Source: Melastoma dodecandrum (Eukaryota; Streptophyta; Magnoliopsida; Myrtales; Melastomataceae). From it: a stretch of 64,000 nucleotides of DNA. The position numbers and the translations under genes are program-made. The notes under the pieces are model-generated. The model was given only the letters and a program-made list of their open reading frames with translations. It did not search any database and was not told where the DNA came from. The stretch lies in the NCBI GenBank assembly GCA_029817715.1, contig JARUPY010000017.1, forward strand, positions 99,947-163,946. The letters are read 5' to 3'. This document shows, in pieces, positions 1 through 11,069 of this stretch. How positions within the stretch are numbered: the first letter of the stretch is position 1; each line of letters begins with the position of its first letter.

Positions 1-46
1 TGGTTGGACCCCCATCTTCTCCAGAACCTGGTTTGAAGTCTGGAGG

Positions 47-1264
47 ATGATGGAGATCACTTCCCATTTGGATGAACTCGTTAGCGGGGGTGGTCTGGTT
101 CCACAGGGGAATCTTCTCTATCCTAGGGAGAAGGTCCCGAAGAAACAGTCATCAGGCGACGACTCGTCTACTTCTGGTATGTGCATGCGTCGCCGGGTTG
201 TAACCCGCCGCTTCATTGTTTCTCTCTAACAAGTCATCTCCTCCTATGACAGGCACCAAGAAGATGAAGGTGAAGTCCGTCGGGGGCAAGGTTGCCCCTA
301 CAGGTTTGTCCTCACAAGAGGGACGTTTGAAGAGAAGGGCACCCCCTGGACCGTCATGTGTGCTTGCCTCTCATTGTCCATTGTCACGAGGCTCTGGTGA
401 AGCCGGTGCCTCTGTAGAAGCCCCAGGTACTCCATCTACTAGCACGGTCCTATCTTGTAGTGAGGGTGTGTTTGAACGATGCCGTCGTGCTGCAGGTACC
501 GTTGTGCTTCCCTCCACAATAGGGATCGTTGACAGCAAGGGGTCTCCGAATGACATCCCTATTGCTACCTGGATGAACGGCCAAGGTCACGCCGCCCCAG
601 TCACAAACCTTGCTGAGGCAGAGGAGCCCTCAAGCGATGTTGTGACCGGCACGCCTATTCTGTCTTCAGGGCATGAGACAGGGGATTCGTCGTTTGACCA
701 TGCTTCGGTAGGGAACCAGGCTTTGCTTCGTGCATAGTTGTGCCTTTGTATATTGATTTATATCTAACAAAGGTGCGTTCATACCAACCTTTCCATTCTC
801 TTCTCATCTCCTTTATTTCCATCCTCAAGTGTGAAATAAGCACTGAAGATAACTTTGTCGCCCTAACATCCGCGATGGACGAGCTGGGGCGAGTAAGATG
901 TCACTTGTTCGAGTTGCGTGCCATGCTTTCGTTCCAACGAAAGTCCATCTGGCACTCGTGGGATGAAAAGTAGGAGGACTTCGAGGTCAAGGCACGACTG
1001 GAAGAGAGGGAGCGTGTGTGGTCCATTCCTCCTCCCTATGCTGCTCACGTAGAAAAGTTGTCTCTCGTTGGGACCCAACTTTTGCAAGAACAGATGGATT
1101 TTGTGGTCAGTCTATTGGAGATAAACGACCAAGCTCTTGATGCTACCAAGGTGGTGAAACCGATAGAGCGAGCGGCCATCAATTCGGAGCGCGAACGATG
1201 CGAGAGTGAGTGGGATAGGGTTAGTGAAGTAGAGGCGAAGGAGGTGTTATGGCCGGAACCCTGA
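47..1264 (+). pseudogene. Unrecognised ORF chain next to gypsy pol, opposite strand
   Basis: Three consecutive plus-strand open stretches (47-229, 216-737, 740-1264) are separated by stops or frame changes. They read as low-complexity Ser/Pro/Thr-rich protein followed by a Glu/Arg-rich, probably helical segment near 1016-1264. No domain is recognised. They end about 300 bases before the 3' end of the minus-strand gypsy polyprotein, so the two converge. Inference: some gypsy elements of the Tat group carry an antisense ORF between pol and the 3' LTR, and plant-mobile-domain-like ORFs also occur there. This could be such an ORF, but family membership is not shown by any motif. Confidence 0.3.
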
Positions 1265-1572
1265 GCCGAGCCAAGCATTTGTTGTCCTCCCTGCCTATTG
1301 ACTAAACCTATACACTTGTGTTTGCCCCCAGATCTCGGAGAAGTGTTTTAAAATTTTTTTTTATGCACCTCCCATATCGCTGGTTTGTATCTTTTCAAAT
1401 ACTTGCTATTGATCTTGAGATCGTGCAGTGATTCGTCGAGCCCCCGAGGTGATATGAGTTTTCAAGGTGGGTCTCAATTATCTAGAAGGGGCCTTCCCAC
1501 TTTGGTGTCCACTTTCCATGGAAATAATCGCGCGCACCTTCTGAAAGTTTTAACTTCTAGACTAGGTCTCCC

Positions 1573-3352
1573 TTACTGAATGTTCGGGGTACTATTGTAG
1601 TAGCGGGCGACGTTCCTCTGATGAGCCTCTAGGCGGTTCAACAAATTGATTTTGATGGTTTCCATATTCTCTAACTTAATATGCATGTCCTCATCATACC
1701 CCTTGTGCTCTCTAAGGTGTTTAAGAAGTCTGAGTGATCGGTATCGCAGTTCTATTAAAAGCATCGCATCATTGCCGTACACCAAGCTAAACGGGGCGAC
1801 ACCTATGCTTTCTCTTTTTGTGACCCTGAGCGCCCATAGCGTCTCCTGAAGCAGGGTATGCGAGTTGTGTGGGTCGTGCCCAATCATTCTCTGTATAACT
1901 CATTTTATGAGCTTGTTGGAAGCTTCCGCTTGCCCATTTGACTGGGCATAATACAGGGATGAGTTAAGTATCTTAAACCCGAAGTCCTCCCCAAACTCGT
2001 CCATGAGCTCACCGTTGAATATCTTTGCATTATTCACTACAATACTTTGGGGAATCCCGTATCAGTAGATGATTTTGTTCTTGATGAATTCAATTACGTC
2101 CTTCTGATTTATGGACTTGTAAGCCGTTGCCCCAACCCATTTGGTGAAGTAGTTTGTGGCGACGAGTATGTAAGCATCTCCCCTGCTTGAGTGAGGATGA
2201 ATTTCTCCTATGATGTCCAGCACCCTTGTCCTAAAAGGCCATGGTTTTACTATGACGCTCATGTTCGTAGCAGGGGTGCGTTTCACCGGTCCGCATCGCT
2301 GGCAAGCGTAGCAGGCTCGAGCTATTTCAATACAATTCTTGACCATTGACGGCCAGTAGAACTCGTATCATTTGATCGACCCGCTCATCTTGATTCCTGC
2401 TTGATGAGCTCCGCACAGTCCCTCATGTGTTTCCATCATTATTAGGATTACGTCGTCTAAGTCAATGCACCTTAACAAGATATCTTCGTTGGTTTTCCTA
2501 TAGAGGGTTTTGTCGAGGAGCACGTAATGCCTGGCGATCACACGAATTCTCCTTTCGACTTTGGATTAGGATTTTCGAGGAACTGCCGTACTGGCTCTCG
2601 CTAGTCCTCTTTCTATTTCGGCACTCCATCATCATCGTGGAGTTATGGACGTTTACTCATGAACAAGGTTGTGCTATTCTTGCGTGAATCTGAGTCATTT
2701 ACCAATCCAGAGGCCAGTTGTGTTAGATCGTTGGCCCTTGATTGTCTTCTCTTTTCACGTGTATAATCTCGGCCGCGACTATCCTCCTGAAGAGTTCTTC
2801 CGCTCTGCTTAGATATTGGCCCAGGTGAGATGCGTGGCATTCGCTTTGGCCTAAGAGCTACTGTATTAGCAACTGGGAATCACCGCATATCTTTACGCTT
2901 TCCACCTTTCGGTCTAAGGTGAGCTGCAAAGCCAGAATCAAGGCCTCGTACTCTGCTACGTTGTTGGTCACTTTGCCGTCGAGGCGACAGGCCAACCTAG
3001 TTTTAGCGTTCCAAGGTATCTTGATGAAGACTCCTATGCCGGCTCCGAATCTGTTGGAAGATCTGTCGAACCAAATGGACCAGTGTCCATGTGGGTTATC
3101 TTCCTCGTATGAAGAGCCTATGTTGCCTTCACCATAACGGGTGATGAACTCAGCCAAGGCATGGCATTTAACTGAAGTCTGTGGCTTGTGGTAGAGATTG
3201 TAAGCAGAAAGCACTAGACTCCATTTACTAATTATTCCCATAAGTAAGGGGTTGTCGAAGAATACCCCGGTCACAGGTGTCTTAGAGATGACATATACAT
3301 CGTTGGACCCCATGTAATGTCTGAGGTATACCGCTGTAATGTCTGGACCCAA
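1573..3352 (-). pseudogene. Ty3/gypsy polyprotein relic (RNase H and integrase)
   Basis: The minus strand encodes, in order, an RNase H-like domain (2858-3352), an integrase zinc-binding/core segment (2062-2346) and an integrase C-terminal segment (1573-1887), in different frames and with stops. The RNase H part shows a DGS-like start with the Asp changed (WFDRSSN), the conserved TNNVAEYEAL-type helix and a GDSQL motif. This is the arrangement of the extra archaeal-type RNase H of Tat/Ogre-like gypsy elements. The integrase part has the CYACQRCG zinc ligands and a D-x-I-G core start, and later the LVYGNDAM box typical of gypsy integrases. Several frame breaks and the absence of RT upstream make it a decayed fragment. 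No LTR was found for it. Confidence 0.8.
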
Positions 3353-3769
3353 TGTAATGTCTATAAGGCCAACAATGCCAACATGCCTTTATATACGGAA
3401 GTGAAATATTGTACATATATTACGTGTCCTTGTTGTCAGTCTTCATGGATTATCTCCTTTCCATTTGATCAATCTTGGCAACAATTTCCTTCCATGTCTT
3501 GAGATTGTTTGAAATCTTCCCATGACAACCACTATTTGATCCACTACCCTTCGCTGTAGAGTTTCCTCGCTCATCCAGTTGACTGTCGACCACCTCGTTG
3601 ACCCTCGTCGCTTGGTAGCCCCTTCGCTTGGTAACCGCTTCGCCCACAAGCCTTCGCCTAGTGTGATTCCACAGCTACCTCCTTACTGGACCTCATGTAC
3701 TTTGGGCTTATATTCTTGACCATTGATCCACAGATAGCATCGAGATCTGTGGTCCAGAATTTATGTTGC
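3353..3769. other. No gene seen
   Basis: This 417-base stretch lies between the gypsy relic and the hAT relic. It holds short open frames with no recognisable motif (for example minus 3443-3649). The repeated phrase TGGACCCCATGTAATGTCTG / TGGACCCAATGTAATGTCT near 3303-3362 is a short local duplication. Confidence 0.5.
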
Positions 3770-4945
3770 TAAACAGCTATGATTTCTCAAGTGAAAAGTA
3801 CCCTTTATGATATGTTTGCTGAGTACAAAAAGAAATGGATTGTGGAGAATGGTGAAGATGTGGTGACTAATGATGGGAGGGATGGTGATGTTGTGGAAAA
3901 GGGTCAATCATCAAAGGCATATATAATATATAGTGATATGAGATTATTGTAATGGTTGAAGAGATTGAAGAGGAAGAAATGTGGAAATAAATGTGATAGA
4001 TCAAAGTTGGACAAACATAAAGAGAGAAGATATGGAAGTTGTTAATACAAAGTTTGATATTTTGACGTATTGGAAAGTCAATGCTATTAGGTTTCTCATA
4101 CTTGCCCAAATGGCTCGTGATATTTTTAGCCATATCAATCTCCATGGTTGCTTCCAAGTCCGCGTTTAGCACAAGTAAGTTTTCACATCTTCTTAACTCA
4201 TATGAGATGTTCATTTTATTATTTATTGTTCAAACTAATATTTATTCAATATGTAATCGGTGGACAAGTAATTGATGCTTTTAGAAGTTCTTTGGGTCCT
4301 AAGAGTATTGAGGCAATTATGTGCACACAAGATTGGATTCGCCAAGGGAACTCAAGTGAAGTTGAGTTCTACGAAGATCCTTTTGAGCAAGAAAAATTCG
4401 AAAGTGGTAATGTTTACTTTCATAGTATTTCTTATTAGTATTTAATATTTAATGTTTGTATGAAATCAATACTCTTATCTCATTAATGCTAGGATTGTCT
4501 GCACTTGAATTGGAATGAGATTAGTTTCATCGATAGTTTCAATCTCTTGCAGTTCAATAATCAAGATTGAAGGGCTTTGTGCGACTTGTGGATTTGGAGT
4601 TTTTGTTTGATTTTAGCTTGTTGATTTGGATTTTTTGTTTGGACCTAAGAGCTTGGATATTGAATTGTGTTTTCTTTAGTTTGTTAAAATTATGGGATTG
4701 AATGATTTTTTATGTGCTTGGATTGAATTTCTTTTTTTTTAATTGGCTTTGGGCCCATAATCAGCCCAACTGAAAATTTGGAAAATCCAAATACCGAACC
4801 GAAATACTAAAATTATTTTAGTATTTCGATATTTACAATTTTGAAATTTGGTTCGGTATTTGAAAGACAAAAAATTAAATTTTTGGAATTTGGAATTTTG
4901 GAATTTGGTTTGGTTCGGGTTTGAAAGACCGAATGATCACACCTA
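3770..4945 (+). mobile_element. Relic of an autonomous hAT transposon (3' half)
   Basis: The plus strand between about 3780 and 4438 encodes broken pieces of a hAT transposase of the zf-BED/RICESLEEPER type. A segment like the RNase-H-fold tail is followed by the dimerisation region, seen as FDILTYWK, then VASKSAFSTS near 4141-4175, then FRSSLGPKSIEAIMCTQDW at about 4278-4336. The frame is broken several times, so it is dead. Downstream, 4740-4945 is an AT-rich end region with repeated GGAATTTGGAATTT phrases, closing with TGATCACACCTA (4934-4945). That terminus resembles, in position and composition, the right end of the complete hAT element at 11070-12658. The left terminus was not found, so the start coordinate is only the first recognisable coding base. 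Confidence 0.72.
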
Positions 4946-5077
4946 GTTGAGATATGACCATCGGCTCAAAAGGGAAAATTGGGGTTTGAATTGTTATCAT
5001 TATCTCTCCATTTTGTGTGTGAAAGCAAAAAAGTGAGATGAAGCTTTAATAGCCGATGGTTTGAGGTAATAGCCGGT

Positions 5078-7899
5078 TGTACGCGCGCCTTCCGGCCTAG
5101 CACGTGCGTGGCGGTTCGAACGACTTGAGGATCAGGGCCCGCTCCCCAAGGCCCAACCGGTCGACGTCACGACTCGAGCATCGGACACTACGGAAGGGAA
5201 TTAGGTGATCCCTCCCTGGGTTCCTAACTGGGCCTGCTAAGGCCCTCGCCGACCGTCCCTGTTTTCCTAAGAGGCGACGGGCGAAAGGCGGAGCATGACC
5301 CGAATAAGGAACTTTCGGGAGAAATCGGGAGCGGCTCGTGTCATTCGTTCCTCGTCCAAAATGGCTCCATAAAAAGGTTGTTGTTTAACCTCGGTAAACT
5401 ATACGGAGTCGCCACCGACTTAGTTTTGCAAGCGGGTTTAAGTCGGAAAACCAGAGTAGGATTCAGGGATTCCTATTTACTAACTCTTACATTCTAACAT
5501 ACGAAAAAAGGAGGTGACATTTGCTCCAAAAGATTTATTGTTGTTTAACGGGTGTTGGACTCGATCCGGGCATGACTCCGGACTCATGTTAACGTTTTAC
5601 GGGCATTGAATCATATTCGGGCTTTTTGGGCCCGAACTCATGTGTGTTTGGCAAACAACATGTGACGATAAGCCTATGAGCCTAAGGCATACGGCCAAGC
5701 ACAGACAATTATTGAGATCAAAGGGCATGGGGAAGGATGGTGACTGCGGGCCTATACACTTGGGCCCACAGTCCGTTACAAGTGAATTTTATATCTTTTC
5801 GGGGAGGCCCGCACCTCCCCTTTTTACCTCATGTGGTGGGAGCCGCTTGATGGTCTTGACATCGCGGTTTTACACGCGGAAAGATTCACACGTCTGATAC
5901 ACGCACCTTCGAGAGAGGTTCCGGCTGGGCCATCGAAATTTGCGCATTCATTGTACATGCATAGACGAAAAGAAAACAAAAGAGTGTAAGTTATGTGAGA
6001 TAGTAGAGCGCAAGACTTCACATGTAATCATATTACAAAGAGTTAGGTAATCACGAATAACAACGAACACATATTGCGCACTGTTCAGAAAATGAATTAT
6101 AACTTTGGTTAATATTGTCCGATTTAATCGAAATTTGAACCAAAAGATCCGAAAGTTAATGACGAGTATGCGTGTAAAATTTTATAAAAATCAAATGGTG
6201 CAATATCTCAAGATCAAGGAACAAAAGTGGCTGTCTGGAGAAGCGGAGCAGTTTGCACAGACGGTGTTATTCTTATCATATCTTCGTCCTCGAATGTCCG
6301 ATTGGAGTGGAAAAGGACTTCACAAAAAGATAAAACTATGAAGAATGGTGTAAAAAATTTCACATGGATCCAACGGTTGGATCGTAAGATATATAGGTGT
6401 AAGAAATCAGACCATTTTGTAGACTCGGTCTGACTTCGGCCGGGTCAAGTTTGGGGAAAAAAATGGAAAAAATGGTTATGAATAATATGTCAAAATCACC
6501 ATAATGAAATGAAGAACACATTTACAAAGTTTGGTGATTCCAATGGTGGGATCTGCCGTTATTACATAGAGAAAAGAATTGCAACATTTAGCAGACTTTA
6601 CTCAGTATACATTCTGTTCACGAGATTATTTCATATTATGTTAGAAACTTCAACATTGATATATATATTCATAGAACCGTCTTGAAGTCTAGTTTATCGC
6701 CGAAAAATTTGAGGAAGATCAACGGTTTGATCTCTCGAAACTTCCCCGGAAACGACAATGCAACAGGCTGTCCTGCTACGGCCAGCGAAAGTGGCGGCCG
6801 TTTCGGGGGGAAATAGCCCGATCCTCGATCAAATAAAACTTAAAACAAAAATATTTCCAAGATTATTACTCATTGTAGATTATTTGACCTTTTGGGTTCG
6901 AGGTTCGAAAACGTCCGTGACCTCTTCGAAAAAACCTGCTTTTAGAGGCGTTCCCGCAGAAAACAATTGAAATAGAAGGCCAGGAGATGTCACGACACTT
7001 CCGTGCCACAAGTGAACGTAAAATCGACCCCCAAAGCTATTGTGAAAACTTTGAGGTCTAAGAAACATATGAAAATGCGTTTAGAGAGGAGTTTAAGTGA
7101 TTACGACCTTTTTCCGCCGTGATCTAATACCGGAGGATGGTGGCGCGCCGGCTGTCCCTTGTCTGTAACTTCGGCTGTCATGATCTTGTCCGAAGGCTCG
7201 TTTCTCACCCCATGGTGTGTGTGGTAGTCCAAAGAAGAAAGGGAACGACGTTAGCCATGTCGAACATGGTAGAAGCATGCTGGAGTTAGCAAAGTGAGAG
7301 GAAGTCCCACCGAGGGGTCGCCCCGGGGTGGCCCGAGGAGGATGAACAACATCGGGAGGGTGTCGGCTGATAGGCTGGTGGGAGGCTTTGGCTCGTCAGC
7401 ACTGGAGAGGGGGACTCCTTGGCTCCAGTTTCTGTATGTACGTCGGGAGGAGTTGGCCTCCAGTTGTATGTGAAGAAATTTGTCTTCGATTCCCCGAAAG
7501 GGGAGGTGGAATTTCCGGTTCCCCAGAGGGAGGATGAACGTCTGAGAGGAGGGACGTCTCCCGGAACCTCCCTGATTGTCTGAAGAGTATCCTTTTTTCT
7601 TGGAGATTGTGTCTCTGATAGGGGATTGGGAGATATATTTTTTTTTTGGAAACGGATGCATGTGAAAGAGATGAATAAGGGGAAAAAAAATCTCCCCCGA
7701 AATCTTGGATTGATCGGAGAATTCTCCCATCAGACTATTTCCCTCCTTTTTTTTACAGAAAGAAAATAAATTTTTGATTGAATGTGATTTTTCAGGTTTT
7801 CAGGATTTTATGTGATTTTATATTATTCCCGGTTTTTATTTATTTATTATTTTTTTTCAGAATTTTATATTATTATTAGTTAAAATTTGGGGTATTACA
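5078..7899 (-). mobile_element. Solo LTR A of a large-LTR retrotransposon (about 2.8 kb)
   Basis: The segment begins TGTACGCGCGCC and ends TTTGGGGTATTACA, so it has TG...CA ends. It is flanked on both sides by the same 5-bp sequence CCGGT (5073-5077 and 7900-7904). That is the signature of a single LTR left by recombination of a complete element. Two related copies lie in the opposite orientation at 26933-31485. The minus strand is taken as sense because TGTAATACCCC is a common start of plant gypsy LTRs; that orientation is an inference. No gag or pol lies next to it. The small ORFs inside (for example 7251-7730 minus) are not recognised, although LTR B has a similar frame. Confidence 0.88.
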
Positions 7900-7904
7900 C
7901 CGGT

Positions 7905-10489
7905 GTGAAAAGTGTCTTTGGTACGAAGGAGAGAAAAGTATGTTTTTGTGATGGTGAAAATGTGGGTGCAAAATTATGTTTATTGATCAGGCAGGCGGTT
8001 AAAGTTTGTCCAAGGTTAAATCTGTGAATCGTTTGGGTACACTAGAAGATGGGTGAATTAGTGTTCGTCACATTTTCGACAATTTCTCAGTATAAGCGAA
8101 AGTGTATTGTGTTACAGTGTAACATTACTCATATAATGAAAATTGCTCGTTGTAAGGGTTACGATTTTGATCGAATAGATATTCATACAGATGTATGTGC
8201 GATCGTAATGGATAAAATAGTTTTATATTGATTTGGCCTTAATTGACCTATGTCCACTTTCAACCAACGAGGTAATTCCACCATATAAAATATAATGGGT
8301 GCAAAGTGAGATTTGAAGTCCTTAAACAAAATAGGAGATCTTCCTCTTGACAACGATCAACTGTTCACTCAATGGATGTGTCCTCGTTTCCAACAGATGG
8401 ATACTCACACTCAATAGTTGATTGCTCGAAAATGATTTTCACACAACACGTTGTTGCTGTTAGTATATGCATATATATCAAAGCACAAGTACAGCGTCAT
8501 AGTAACAATATAATATAAATCCCCACGAGTAGATTATTCCTCAATAGGAATAAAATGTCCACTTTGAGAGTAGCCTATTTCTGAATCAGAGTAGAGGAAT
8601 GCTTATGCTCGATATCAGTAGAGGATTTTCTCATAGCAATTGTCTTCTTCTCAATATAAGCTTGCCTATAAACACAGTAGAGATAGCCATGAATAGTTAC
8701 TTAGCATAAAAACAAGAACGAAGAAGGGGATGGTTCCTCACTCAACAGGACTTGACTTCTCACACAATGAAGTCGGGGTATGCGTCCTACAAATAGTTCA
8801 GACGTGCACAGTTACCATAACTGTAATTCAATTGTGCTCTAAATTAATATTTTGAATAGTTTATGACATTATTGTAGTGTTGTTACCCAAATCTACGATT
8901 TGTTGAAGACTGTAATGCGATATATATTTTAATAAAACTTTTTTTCTACGTTGGTCGTAACGTGCTCTGATATGGTTTATATCTTAAAATAGGGTTGAAG
9001 GAGAAAACCTTAATTCGATCTTAATTTGGGAGAAAGGGGAGTAGCATTCAAGGCAGAGGAACTTAAAGATGCATTCCTTTTTTTTTGTTGAATTAACAAT
9101 GAGTAGTAGTGAGGGCATGGAAATGAGGGTGGGCTCAACGATTTCAACTTCCATTTTCCGGACCACATTTGCATGCACGCATTACTTATTGTCGTGTTTC
9201 ACATCCTAACGTAAAAGCAAGCAACGAAGCTTCGTTATTCATCATGGAAGGTTGTTAGTTGATGAGTACGATAACTTTTTGTTGGAAAGGTTTTTTTCGA
9301 AGTATTTGTACTGTCACCGAAATGGGAAGCGTGATATTGAAGGTTTTCAGATGTAACGCTTAAATATGTATTAGTTATATGAGTTGCCTCAATGAGAAAT
9401 GATATTGAAGTTGTCTTATAATAAGGCTATAAAATATTCAAAATATCGACTTAAGGCTATATAAAAAGATTTCAAAGCTTGGGCCACAAAAAAAAGCTAG
9501 CGAAATGTTGGGGCCACAAATTGATATTTGGCTGGATAATTATAACCTTTGGGTAACGGCAAATCGTAAATTCGGATAACGCCGTTTAAATAATGCCATA
9601 AAGGATTCAAAATATCGATTTAAGGCTATAAACGAAAGTTCGAAAAAGGTGATGAAACAAATCGATATTTTTCCTAATAATAATTATTTTGATTTTGGTG
9701 GTTTGTACCATAGCATAAATAGAAGTCATAATTCAATTTTAAAAAGTGATTTCAGTTCTTGAGACCAAATTCGATTGAAAAATCTTCAACTTCCGAGCAG
9801 AAAGAAGTTTCACCACTGTTATTTTAGTTGATTTCGAAACAAAAGTTTATGGAAAATTTCGAGGGCGAGTACAATACTAATAAAGAATTGTGTTTGCGGA
9901 GCGTGCGTAAATAACGTTAAACGAGTTACATTTAGAACTTTAGAAAACTGTCATTGAAACATTAATAAATGTTTTAAGATTATAATGTACGATTTATTTA
10001 ATATATTTTACTATTTAATTCATAGTTATCACAAAAATTCGAGATCAATTTCGGATAATTTTTTCGAAATAAGCTTCTGTTTTGTCCCAATAGTCTTTTC
10101 TTTACTAATTGATTCGAATTAATAATTTATATTTGTTAAATGTCTTAAAAGATTTTATATATTATGGTGAGAGTTATCAATGTTTATTTGAGATATATTA
10201 ACATTAAGGGGTATTATATGATTAAAATTTCATGTTTACAGTAGTCTACTTTATTAAGCTTTTTCTTACAACTGCAAAACGAAAATGAATTATAAAATAA
10301 TGGTGATATTCATCGGCTATCCCGGCAAGGTTGATCGCCAGGAGCCTCAGCAGCAGGTTGGAAAATTCGGTACGATGGAAGAAACCAAAGTCAATGTAAA
10401 TCAACGAAGAGGAGTGAACGAAAATCATTATTAGGAATGTCGACTTGTTTGATTTTGGAAATTCATACAAACACTTGTCTTAGTGGCAT
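7905..10489. other. AT-rich intergenic DNA, no gene seen
   Basis: About 2.6 kb with only short random open frames on both strands. It contains diverged repeat fragments: two copies of an AAGGCTATAAA...AAAATATCGA phrase near 9424-9465 and 9597-9632, and a dispersed repeat at 9842-9965 described separately. No coding domain, RNA gene or element end with a target duplication could be supported. Confidence 0.5.
9842..9965 (+). repeat. Dispersed repeat, continuous copy of the sequence flanking LTR C
   Basis: The phrase starting AAGTTTATGGAAAATTTCGAGG and running to the ACTGTCATTGAAAC region resembles the DNA just left of LTR C (from about 26876) followed by the DNA just right of it (from 31486, GTTGCGACGTGTGCGTGAAT). 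The copy here is not interrupted. It therefore behaves like a related empty site for the LTR C insertion. The parent family is unknown; the style suggests another old LTR. Confidence 0.5.
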
Positions 10490-11069
10490 CTAATTATTTG
10501 TTGTGATTATTCTTGTACACAAAGGACAACGAGACCCACAAAGAGCCAAACATTCTTGTCTCATACTTCTCGCGTCATAAAAGGCGGCCTCCATTTTCCT
10601 TGCCATGCCCTGCAACCCTACTTCGTACCTCTTCACCATATCTATCAACGACCACCCTTCCACCGGATCCACCGCGAACGACCACTCCAACACACACCCA
10701 TCGCCATCATCGGCCACAACCACCGCCATCGTGGCAACGTAGGACCTCAGCCCGACGTTACAATCCACCATCTCATAAGTGAGGCTCCTTCGCGCGTGGT
10801 CCATGACAGTCAGCTTCTCCTTGGACCATTTCACTGGACCACTTTCAACCACCGGGTAGTCTTGATTGGTTGCCGAGAGGGAGAACCCAGCACAGTACCG
10901 GACACAACCCAGATCGCCGTTAGCGCCGTGGATACCGTAACACGTGGGCAGACCAGGGAACCACTTGTGGAGGTTGAAGAAGTCGGCGACGAGGGGCCAT
11001 ATCTGGTCTGCAGAGGCTTTGGTGATCTTGGTTGAGACCTTGGCCTCCCACCTTGTAAGAGCCTTCGTG

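Noticed and set aside
10513..11035. Plus-strand ORFs opposite the LFS-like gene
   Set aside because: His/Pro-rich translations typical of the antisense of a GC-biased gene.
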